Notes under the pieces: generated by a model
What the model was told of the DNA's origin: nothing
What the model saw: the letters and a program-made list of their open reading frames with translations, nothing else
The model's database searches: none
Program-made: the position numbers and the translations under genes
Shown: piece by piece, positions 35,160 through 42,197 of the stretch
How the letters are laid out: each line of letters starts with the position of its first letter
Position numbering within the stretch: position 1 is the first letter of the stretch
Assembly (NCBI GenBank): GCA_001586195.1
Contig: CP014609.1
Coordinates: 1,152,001 to 1,216,000 of the forward strand
Reading direction: 5' to 3'
Length of the DNA stretch: 64,000 nt
From: Solibacillus silvestris
GTDB taxonomy: Bacteria; Bacillota; Bacilli; Bacillales_A; Planococcaceae

Positions 35160-35255
35160 TATCCCGCATTAACGGATAGTAAAATGTATCTGCCTCGAAA
35201 GCGTGGGGCACAGGCAAAACTCCGCCTCCAGACAATGATCGAAGTTTCACTTTAC
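35160..35255. repeat. degenerate relative of the proB-leader repeat unit
   Basis: This 96-bp stretch starts with TATCCCGCATTAACGG and ends with GATCGAAGTTTCACTTTA, the same borders as the ~126-bp units at 37661-38232. Its middle has ATGTATCTGCCTCGAAAGCG, close to ATTTATCTGCCCCGAAAGCA in the partial fifth unit at 38168. The strong internal hairpins of the full units are missing. It lies just downstream of proA. Confidence 0.75.
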
Positions 35256-35267
35256 AGAAGGTGAATA

Positions 35268-36533
35268 TTAATCACGGATCTGACCGTTGCCATGAATATA
35301 ATATTTTGTAGATGTTAATGCCGGTAAACCCATTGGGCCTCGTGCATGCAGCTTTTGAGTAGAAATTCCGATTTCAGCGCCATACCCGAATTCAAATCCA
35401 TCTGTAAAGCGAGTGGACGCATTATGATATACTGCTGCCGCATCAACAGAATTTAAAAAGATATCCGCATTATGACGATCATCCGTGATAATGGCTTCCG
35501 AGTGATTTGTTCCGAACAGATTAATGTGATGGACGGCTTCAACTACATCCTCCACTACTTTGACACTTAATGTCAGCGCCAAAAATTCTTCAGCATAATG
35601 TGCCTCTGTTGCTTCAATTGCTTCTGGCAGTAAAGCACATACTTTTTTATCGCCATAGATTTTGATTTTAAGTTCATCCTGTAAGTAATGTAAAAATTCT
35701 GTACCGTAGTTTTGGAAAAATTTCTGGTGAAGCAATAAACTCTCCGCTGCATTGCACACGGACAAACGATGTGTTTTCGCATTTTTTACAATTGATTTTG
35801 CCATTTCAATATTAGCGAATTCATCCAAATAAATATGGCAATTCCCTGCACCGGTTTCGAGGACAGGAACCGTTGATTCACGCACGACCAAATCGATCAG
35901 GTTCTTCCCGCCACGCGGAATAAGTACATCCAAGTATTCAGTCAATGTAAATAAAGATTTCGCTGTTTCACGGCTCGTATCTTCAATAAGCAAAACAGCA
36001 TCTTTCGGATAGCTGACAGCGTCCAATGCCCGGTGAATCGATGCAACGAGTGCAATATTAGAGTGTTTGGCAGATGAGCTGCCTCGTAAAATGACCGCAT
36101 TACCGGTTTTAATCGAAAGTGTTGCTGCATCAATCGTTACATTCGGGCGTGCTTCATAGATCATGCCGATAACCCCGAGTGGAACACGCTTTTTAATAAT
36201 TCGCAGACCATTTTCTTTCGTAATCTGTTCGACTACTTCACCTACAGGATCCTCTAATTCTATTAGCTGTAAGATTGCATCGCTCATCGCCTGAATACGG
36301 TTTTCATTCAGTAAAATCCGATCTATAGTAGCTTGATCGAGTCCATTCGCTTTACCGGCAGTAATATCTTTGTCGTTTTCTGCCAGCAAAACATCCAAAT
36401 CGGTAAGAAGCTGCTGTGCAATACTTCTTAATGCTTCATTTTTTTCTGCTGTTGATTTGGTATTTGTTAAATAGCTTGCCTTTTTTGCGCGCTTGCCTTT
36501 TTCCACAACTTCGTTTGTTATCGTTTTTGACAT
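35268..36533 (-). CDS. proA: glutamate-5-semialdehyde dehydrogenase (gamma-glutamyl phosphate reductase)
   Basis: A 421-residue ALDH-fold enzyme that reduces gamma-glutamyl phosphate to glutamate semialdehyde in proline synthesis. The catalytic cysteine is in [32 protein letters not shown] and [11 protein letters not shown] are typical ProA segments. Length agrees with B. subtilis ProA (415). It starts at ATG 36533 after AGGAGG, 12 bases behind proB on the same strand, so both are controlled by the proline T-box upstream. Confidence 0.96.
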   Translation of the reverse strand: MSKTITNEVVEKGKRAKKASYLTNTKSTAEKNEALRSIAQQLLTDLDVLLAENDKDITAGKANGLDQATIDRILLNENRIQAMSDAILQLIELEDPVGEVVEQITKENGLRIIKKRVPLGVIGMIYEARPNVTIDAATLSIKTGNAVILRGSSSAKHSNIALVASIHRALDAVSYPKDAVLLIEDTSRETAKSLFTLTEYLDVLIPRGGKNLIDLVVRESTVPVLETGAGNCHIYLDEFANIEMAKSIVKNAKTHRLSVCNAAESLLLHQKFFQNYGTEFLHYLQDELKIKIYGDKKVCALLPEAIEATEAHYAEEFLALTLSVKVVEDVVEAVHHINLFGTNHSEAIITDDRHNADIFLNSVDAAAVYHNASTRFTDGFEFGYGAEIGISTQKLHARGPMGLPALTSTKYYIHGNGQIRD

Positions 36534-36545
36534 AAAATGACCTCC

Positions 36546-37628
36546 TTAAACTTTGACCCATTGATTCCGGTGAATAACTTCAATCGGGTAATGCATGAGC
36601 TCTGTCGTTCTTTTCCCCATTGCTTGCTCCAATTCTGTTGAAGAATAAAGAATTTCTCCACGCCCGATACAATTATGCCGGTCAAAAACTTCTACAACAT
36701 CACCTTTTTCAAATTGTCCTTCATATGCATAGACACCGGCCGGCAATAAACTTTTTCCGCCAAATTGCAATGCTTGAACTGCACCCTCATCTATAAAAAT
36801 CTTCCCGGAAGATTTTGAGAGCTGGACCCACTGTTTATTTGTCGGTATATACTTTTCATTGCGTTCAAAATAGGTACCGTCCCCATTATTATCGAGAATA
36901 TCTGTTAGTTTTGTATGGCCGATACCTGTGCCGATAAAGACTTCGACACCTGTATTGACGGCATAATTGGCTGCAACAAGTTTTGACTGCATCCCGCCGG
37001 TACCAACTTTTGAGCTTGAGCCTGAAGCAAATTGAAGCAATTCTTCTGTTACTTTTTCGATACGATCAATACGAACAGCATTTGTGTTTGTTAAAGGATT
37101 TGCCGTATAGAGCCCATTCACATCTGTTAGAATAATTAACTGATCTGCGTGAACGAGCCCACTTACTAAAGCGGAAAGCATGTCATTATCACCAAAAGTC
37201 AACTCAGCAACAGATACAGTATCATTCTCATTGATAATTGGGATAATTGAACGCTCCAATAGCTCTGTTAATGTTTCATAAGCATTTCTATAGCGCTGTT
37301 TATCATTAAAGTCAGAGCGTGTAAGTAAAATTTGGGCGGACGTCACATTATATGTGGCAAATTTATCTGCATAAGTTTGGATTAATATACTTTGGCCGAC
37401 CGCGGCAGCAGCTTGTTTCCCTTTAAGGGTAATTGGTCGAGAAGGGTAGCCAAGCTTTTTGAAACCTGCCGCTACTGCCCCTGAAGATACTAAAATGACT
37501 TCATGACCTGCCTGTTTCATTGTGGCAATGGCGGCAACATGGTCATGAAATTTTTCATGATCAAGCTCACCCTTACTATTTGTTAAAGAACTGCTTCCGA
37601 TTTTTACTACAACTCGTTTTCTTTCCAC
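36546..37628 (-). CDS. proB: glutamate 5-kinase
   Basis: A 360-residue gamma-glutamyl kinase, the first and usually proline-inhibited step of proline synthesis. The amino-acid-kinase domain begins VVVKIGSSSLTNSKGELD and contains NENDTVSVAELTFGDNDML. A PUA domain follows from about residue 270 (GKIFIDEGAVQALQFGGKSL). The start is uncertain: GTG 37628 (or TTG 37631) follows AAGGGG with 5-8 bases. The longer in-frame extension to 37694 would run into the repeat array. The N-terminus then reads like B. subtilis ProB. Confidence 0.94.
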   Translation of the reverse strand: MERKRVVVKIGSSSLTNSKGELDHEKFHDHVAAIATMKQAGHEVILVSSGAVAAGFKKLGYPSRPITLKGKQAAAAVGQSILIQTYADKFATYNVTSAQILLTRSDFNDKQRYRNAYETLTELLERSIIPIINENDTVSVAELTFGDNDMLSALVSGLVHADQLIILTDVNGLYTANPLTNTNAVRIDRIEKVTEELLQFASGSSSKVGTGGMQSKLVAANYAVNTGVEVFIGTGIGHTKLTDILDNNGDGTYFERNEKYIPTNKQWVQLSKSSGKIFIDEGAVQALQFGGKSLLPAGVYAYEGQFEKGDVVEVFDRHNCIGRGEILYSSTELEQAMGKRTTELMHYPIEVIHRNQWVKV

Positions 37629-37660
37629 CAAAAAATCCCCTTCCATAGAAATATTGAAAT

Positions 37661-38232
37661 TATCCCGCATTAACGGGTAGTTAGACTCCCGCATTTGGGC
37701 GGGAGGTCAACTACTCGTAAAAGCCCGATTGGTTCAACTAACAATCAGTGGGGAGGTAAGGATTCCCCACTGATTGAAGTTTCACTTTATCCCGCATTAA
37801 CGGGTAGTTAGACTCCCGCTTTTGGGCGGGAGGTCAACTACTTGTAAAAGCCCGATTGGTTCAACTAACAATCAGTGGGGAGGTAAGGATACCCCACTGA
37901 TTGAGTTTCACTTTATCCCGCATTAACGGGTAGTTAGACTCCCGCATTTGGGCGGGAGGTCAACTACTCGTAAAAGCCCGATTGGTTCAACTAACAATCA
38001 GTGGGGAGGTAAGGATACCCCACTGATTGAGTTTCACTTTATCCCGCTTTAACGGGTAGTTAGACTCCCGCATTTGGGCGGGAGGTCAACTACTCGTAAA
38101 AGCCCGATTGGTTCAACTAACAATCAGTGGGGGAGGTAAAGATTCCCTACTGATTGAAGTTTCACTTTATCCCGCTTTAATTTATCTGCCCCGAAAGCAT
38201 AACGGCAGAACACTGATTGAAGTTTCACTTTA
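37661..38232. repeat. tandem array: four ~126-bp units plus a partial fifth in the proB leader
   Basis: Units start with TATCCCGC at 37661, 37788, 37914 and 38040 (spacings 127, 126, 126, 128), and a shortened, diverged unit runs from 38168 to 38232. Each full unit carries CCCG-cattaa-CGGG, then a long hairpin (GTAGTTAGACTCCCGC with GCGGGAGGTCAACTAC) and a second hairpin (AATCAGTGGGG with CCCCACTGATT), and ends ...TTTCACTT. Copies differ by only a few bases, so the array is recent or kept uniform. It lies between the T-box attenuator and proB, so it should be transcribed into the proBA mRNA leader. Confidence 0.95.
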
Positions 38233-38240
38233 TTACATTA

Positions 38241-38484
38241 AAAAAGCACATTTCGATCCTATCGATTAGGACGAAATGTGCTTTTTCCGTGGTACCACCT
38301 AAATTGAATGCTAATACTTGCATTCCACTTCATCTCATAACGCTGAGTCTGCGCCTATTTTTCTAGGAGCTGTTGAAGTAGGTTCGGCAGGTTTTGCTAT
38401 GCCATTCTTTCAGCCTGTGGAATGTGCTCTCTTGTTTAGCCAATTGCTACGTACTCGTCTTCAATATGCCTTTATATTTTCTAA
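38241..38484 (-). promoter_or_regulatory. T-box riboswitch, proline-type, upstream of proBA
   Basis: On the minus strand the T-box sequence AGGTGGTACCACGG lies at about 38301-38288. An attenuator follows: AAAAAGCACATTTCG (38241-38255 on +) pairs with CGAAATGTGCTTTTT (38272-38286). In stem I the minus strand reads GAACCTACTTC, with CCT at 38382-38380 followed by A, a proline specifier. Bacillus proBA is known to use a proline T-box. A TTGACA at 38514-38509 is a possible -35; the -10 (CATGCT) is weak. Confidence 0.92.
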
Positions 38485-38720
38485 TAGCATGCATGATAGC
38501 CGGTTTTTTGTCAATATCGTTAAGTCTGATTTATTTGAAAACTATGCGAAAATCTCCTTTTTGTACCGATTTACTTCATAAAAGTGTGAATTTTACGACT
38601 ATTTTCTATTCAAATGTTATTTTTCATGATAAATCTGTACTTTGTTTCTTTTTCAATTATTTTTTAAATTTGTAGTACCTAGGAATAATCAGTTGTGCAC
38701 AGCTTAAAGGATTTGGAATC

Positions 38721-39197
38721 ATGCTGGATGTGGAGCAACTTATTTTTGAAAATGAAACATTAATAAAAAAGGTCATTTTTAATCTTAAAATTTATCGAGA
38801 TATTGATGAATATATGCAAGTAGGGAGGATCGCTTTATGGCAGGCATCGCAAAAATTTGATGAAACAAAAGGGGACTTTGCGATGTTTGCTTACATGAGC
38901 GTTAAATATGCAATAATTCGAGCGTTATCCAAAGCCAATCATGTATCTGAGCATGAATTAGCAGTGGAAGAAGACGTAATGATCATTAATTCGCAACAAC
39001 ATCATTTTATTACATCTAATATGGAGTGGCCCGAATGGTTTGAGGAGTTAAATAAAGATGAGCAATTTCTGTTGATCGCGTTGTACGAAAAAGAGCTTTC
39101 GGTAAAGGAGTTTGCTGACAAGTATAGGCTGAATTATGAAACAATAAAGAAAAGACGGCAGCGATTATTGTCGAAGTTAAGAGGTTTATTAATATAA
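38721..39197 (+). CDS. small sigma-70-like factor
   Basis: A 158-residue sigma-factor-like protein. Residues about 5-75 match region 2 (ENETLIKKVIFNLKIYRDID, then EYMQVGRIALWQASQKFDETKG). The C-terminal part, EKELSVKEFADKYRLNYETI followed by KKRRQRLLSKLRG, is a region-4 helix-turn-helix. The short linker makes it ECF-like in size, but region 2 resembles SigH/SigI-type factors. No anti-sigma gene is adjacent; a membrane-anchored protein lies convergently behind it. Target promoters are unknown. ATG 38721 follows AAAGGA. Confidence 0.82.
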   Translation: MLDVEQLIFENETLIKKVIFNLKIYRDIDEYMQVGRIALWQASQKFDETKGDFAMFAYMSVKYAIIRALSKANHVSEHELAVEEDVMIINSQQHHFITSNMEWPEWFEELNKDEQFLLIALYEKELSVKEFADKYRLNYETIKKRRQRLLSKLRGLLI

Positions 39198-39218
39198 TTT
39201 TAGGGTTTTTGGTATATA

Positions 39219-39248
39219 AAAAGTGGAAGCTTATGAAGTTTCCACTTT
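39219..39248. terminator. bidirectional terminator
   Basis: AAAGTGGAA and TTCCACTTT form a 9-bp stem between the convergent sigma-like and membrane-protein genes. Confidence 0.75.
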
Positions 39249-39256
39249 GTAATACT

Positions 39257-39649
39257 TTATTGAATTATATCCAAAAACGCTGTTCGCTGCTCTTCGGATT
39301 GCTGTTCACCATCAACAAGCATTGCCCCCATACGGTAATCTGTTTGTCCTTTTTCAACAACATACTGTAGATTAACAGGCTGTACTTTGTTATCAATGTT
39401 GCATTTACCTTTAAATTCTACTACATGCTCCATCATTTTAGTTTGGAAATATTCCCAACGGCTTTCTTCACAATAATTTTTGAGGGCATCTTCTATTGTA
39501 ATATCGCTATTTTCCATAACGGGTGTAGCATGAATATATGTAATGTAGTCGTTATCAGTTACGGCTTTTTGTGGACCGAAAAAATAAAAAAATACCCCGA
39601 TTACCCCGATTGGTATGATCCAAAAAATCGTCCGCTTTCTTTTCTCCAT
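39257..39649 (-). CDS. membrane-anchored protein of unknown function
   Basis: A 130-residue protein with a basic start (MEKRKRT), one membrane segment at about residues 8-25 (IFWIIPIGVIGVFFYFFG) and an outer domain of about 100 residues with two cysteines that could pair (NYCEESR, FKGKCNID). The outer part resembles small secreted domains of Bacillus but I cannot name one. ATG 39649 follows AGGAGG. It faces the sigma-like gene convergently; an anti-sigma role is not supported. Confidence 0.75.
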   Translation of the reverse strand: MEKRKRTIFWIIPIGVIGVFFYFFGPQKAVTDNDYITYIHATPVMENSDITIEDALKNYCEESRWEYFQTKMMEHVVEFKGKCNIDNKVQPVNLQYVVEKGQTDYRMGAMLVDGEQQSEEQRTAFLDIIQ

Positions 39650-39826
39650 AAAATAAATCCTCCTTTTTGTATCATTAGTATAACATTGAAAAGTTCATAT
39701 TTTCTACATTGGGATAATATTTATCTCGGTGAGGATTATTGTTGGTCGATAACCCTATTATCGTTTTTAGATGGCGTTTGAACATGTATTTCAAATCAAC
39801 ATATCGTTAAAGGAGGAGCTTCCTTC

Positions 39827-39883
39827 ATGACGCTGCTCCAAGTTATTGTTTTGATATCAAAGGGATTATTACGAACTTTATAG
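39827..39883 (+). other. 18-codon leader-like ORF
   Basis: An AAAGGAGGAG site stands about 10 bases before ATG 39827, which opens MTLLQVIVLISKGLLRTL and stops at TAG. It is too short to judge and may be the remnant of a larger gene. The rest of the 354-base gap 39650-40003 holds the upstream region of the minus-strand gene and no other clear feature. Confidence 0.3.
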
Positions 39884-40003
39884 AATATGAATGATTAAGT
39901 AGTTAAAAGTGACCGAGGAAGGGCTGGGCTGGAGAGAAATGAAGAAAATCTTGAAATCATAAGGATAATGTTTTGAGTGTATATGGACGAAAGGAGTACA
40001 TAA

Positions 40004-40708
40004 ATGAAAATGAGACAAATAATAGCTATGGGTGGCGGGGGTTTTTCAATGGAACCCGATAACCCGTTATTAGATCACTATATTTTAAAACAAGCGGAGA
40101 CTGCTAATCCGAAAATCTGTTTCCTTCCTACAGCTAGTGGTGATTCCGAACAATACATATCAAGATTTTATAGTTTTTTTAATGACCAAAATTGTGATCC
40201 TTCACATTTATCTTTATTTAACCCACCTTCTTGAGACTTGGAAAGTTTTGTTTTAGAAAAAGACATTTTATATGTAGGTGGTGGAAACACGAAAAACCTT
40301 TTGGCTTTGTGGAAGGAATGGGGATTAGACAGTATTTTGCGAAAAGCATGGGAGGAAGGTGTTATTTTAGCTGGGCTGAGTGCAGGAGCAATCTGTTGGT
40401 TTGAACAAGGGGTGACGGATTCCTATGGGGATGGACTTGAGCCTATTAACTGTTTGGGGTTTTTAAAGGGAAGTAATTGTCCGCATTACGATGGAGAAAC
40501 CGAAAGAAGACCTGCATATCATAAACTGATGGAGACCAATAAATTACATTCTGGAATTGCTTTAGATGATGGCGTTGCGATTCATTATAAAGAAAAGGAA
40601 ATTCATAAAATCGTAAGCTCAAGACCAAATGCCAAGGCGTACAGTGTGTCTCTGGAAAAGGGCATTACAGAGAGGGAACTCCATGCAGAATATTTGGGTT
40701 CTGAATAG
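40004..40708 (+). pseudogene. peptidase E-like (S51) gene interrupted by an in-frame TGA
   Basis: The reading frame is open from ATG 40004 to a TGA at 40232-40234 and continues in the same frame to 40708, about 233 residues in total. The halves together make a peptidase S51/dipeptidase E-like protein: IAMGGGGFSMEPDNPLLD at the start, DILYVGGGNTKNLLALW after the break and the nucleophile serine in GLSAGAICWFE. The break reads CCT-TCT-TGA-GAC; a CGA-to-TGA change would restore an uninterrupted protein. Probably a recent nonsense mutation, a sequencing error, or less likely readthrough. Confidence 0.85.
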
Positions 40709-40758
40709 TTTAATTTTGACGAGTGAATAAAATTCCGATAAAAGTGAGTTGTTTAAGT

Positions 40759-41283
40759 ATGTTTTTTGTACAAATGTCCGGGTTCCCGGGGTCTGGAAAG
40801 TCGACGCTTTCTCGACAGATTGCCAAGAGAACAGGGGCAGTCATAATAGATCATGATATTGTAAAATCTGCGTTACTGAAGTCGCTGGAGGAAATTTCGA
40901 TCGATGAAAAACTTGTTGGTAAAATGGCCTACAATGTAGATTGGTCTTTAGTGGAATTTCACTTATCCCAAGGACAAAATGTCTTGTTGGATAGTCCATG
41001 CCTTTATCAGGAAATGGTAGATCGAGGCATCGAGTTGTCAAAAAAGTACAAAACCACATACAAATACGTGGAGTGTTATCTGAATGATTTTCAAGAAATT
41101 AATAATAGATTGAAAAGCCGAAATAGGATGGTTAGTCAAATTGAAGTAGCCAGCTCAGAAGAAACATTTAAATTTACCATTGAAAATAGTAAGAAACCAA
41201 ATGAAGGTTTATACATCGTTGTAAATACTAAGCAACCTTTAGAGAGATACATAGATCAGGTAATCCGTTTTATTAAGGAGTAA
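40759..41283 (+). CDS. AAA-family ATPase / small-molecule kinase
   Basis: A 174-residue P-loop kinase-like protein. FVQMSGFPGSGKSTLSRQIAK contains the Walker A loop near residue 8, and VIIDHDIVKSALL follows, a pattern shared with zeta-toxin/chloramphenicol-phosphotransferase-like kinases. LLDSPCLYQEMVDRG carries a Walker B-like Asp, and NDFQEINNRLKSRNRM provides arginines of a lid. The start is ATG 40759, matching the usual N-terminus of relatives. An in-frame GTG at 40723 is possible but poorly supported. The substrate is unknown. Confidence 0.82.
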   Translation: MFFVQMSGFPGSGKSTLSRQIAKRTGAVIIDHDIVKSALLKSLEEISIDEKLVGKMAYNVDWSLVEFHLSQGQNVLLDSPCLYQEMVDRGIELSKKYKTTYKYVECYLNDFQEINNRLKSRNRMVSQIEVASSEETFKFTIENSKKPNEGLYIVVNTKQPLERYIDQVIRFIKE

Positions 41284-41355
41284 GCCATACTCTGCATATT
41301 GTTTTTTTATTTAAGGAAATTGTAAGTGGAAAAGAGTAAAAAAGGGGGATTTTAA

Positions 41356-41706
41356 ATGAAAAGCAAAATGTTAATCCTTTTGTTTAGTGTTGCTCTTTTA
41401 TCTGCCTGCATACAAAAAGATTATGTGTTTTTTGGTGAAAGTGAAAATTGGAGAGTTCAATATGTAGTGACTGATGATAATAGCTGCAATTCTACTAAAG
41501 GCTATATAAAATACCTAAATAATGATCCGCTGCCTGAGCAATTGGAGTTTAGTGTGGATAATAAAGAAGGGGCCTCCATCTCTTTAGATGAAAATGGAAT
41601 GTTTTTTATGCCTTACGGCTGTTCGAATGCAACGGAAGGATCAGAACTTAAAGCGACAATAAAGTGGAACAGTCAATCAGAAACAATCCAATTACAATTA
41701 AAATGA
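41356..41706 (+). CDS. small lipoprotein of unknown function
   Basis: A 116-residue secreted lipoprotein: signal KSKMLILLFSVALLSAC with lipobox LLSAC (Cys about residue 18). A beta-rich domain follows with two further cysteines (DDNSCNST and MPYGCSNA) that may form a disulfide. No family is recognised. ATG 41356 follows AAAGGGGG. It is followed by another membrane-anchored small protein gene after 60 bases. Confidence 0.78.
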   Translation: MKSKMLILLFSVALLSACIQKDYVFFGESENWRVQYVVTDDNSCNSTKGYIKYLNNDPLPEQLEFSVDNKEGASISLDENGMFFMPYGCSNATEGSELKATIKWNSQSETIQLQLK

Positions 41707-41766
41707 TAAATGGTTTTTTTTAAGGCAAAGTGTTTTATAAACTATATATTAGTAGGAGGTTCTATT

Positions 41767-42120
41767 ATGAAGCAGTCGACTTATTTAATGGGAGCAGTAC
41801 TGTTGGGTTTATCTGTTGTAATATCTGCTTTTATATTAAGTAATTTAACGAACTTACCGAATTCCGATATAGATTCACAATATGTCAATAGTTCAATACC
41901 AGATTTGATGACAATCACTCAACTGGCTGACTACCTTCAAATAAGCGAACAATCAATTGAAATCATTATATCGAATGATGATTCGTTAAGAGAGGGGTTA
42001 AGCAGCTATGATACTTATCAGTTCATCCCCTATGTATTGCTCGATAATCAGAAAAGATTTATGAAAACAGAAATAGATGCGTGGTTAAAATACAGGAATG
42101 ATAACAGGTTAAATTATTGA
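41767..42120 (+). CDS. membrane-anchored HTH-like (excisionase-type) protein
   Basis: A 117-residue protein with one membrane segment (residues about 8-28). The C-terminal domain, MTITQLADYLQISEQSIEII and then FIPYVLLDNQKRFMKTEIDAWL, has the layout of a helix-turn-helix_17/excisionase domain: a HTH, a short wing and a closing helix. A DNA-binding domain tethered to the membrane is unusual. ATG 41767 follows AGTAGGAGG. Family assignment is moderate. Confidence 0.68.
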   Translation: MKQSTYLMGAVLLGLSVVISAFILSNLTNLPNSDIDSQYVNSSIPDLMTITQLADYLQISEQSIEIIISNDDSLREGLSSYDTYQFIPYVLLDNQKRFMKTEIDAWLKYRNDNRLNY

Positions 42121-42138
42121 TTAAGAGATAAGAAATTA

Positions 42139-42174
42139 CCCCGAAAGTTAAATGTTCGACACTAACTTTCGGGG
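42139..42174. terminator. bidirectional terminator before topB end
   Basis: CCCCGAAAGTTA and TAACTTTCGGGG form a perfect 12-bp stem between convergent genes. Confidence 0.85.
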
Positions 42175-42197
42175 GGATATCTTTTAAAGGAAGTTGA

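Noticed and set aside
37661-38232. CRISPR array
   Set aside because: Units are about 126 bases and joined end to end without unique spacers; no cas genes in the window.
38318-38675. Plus-strand ORFs of 87 and 93 codons
   Set aside because: They overlap the minus-strand proline T-box leader and have no ribosome sites; chance frames.
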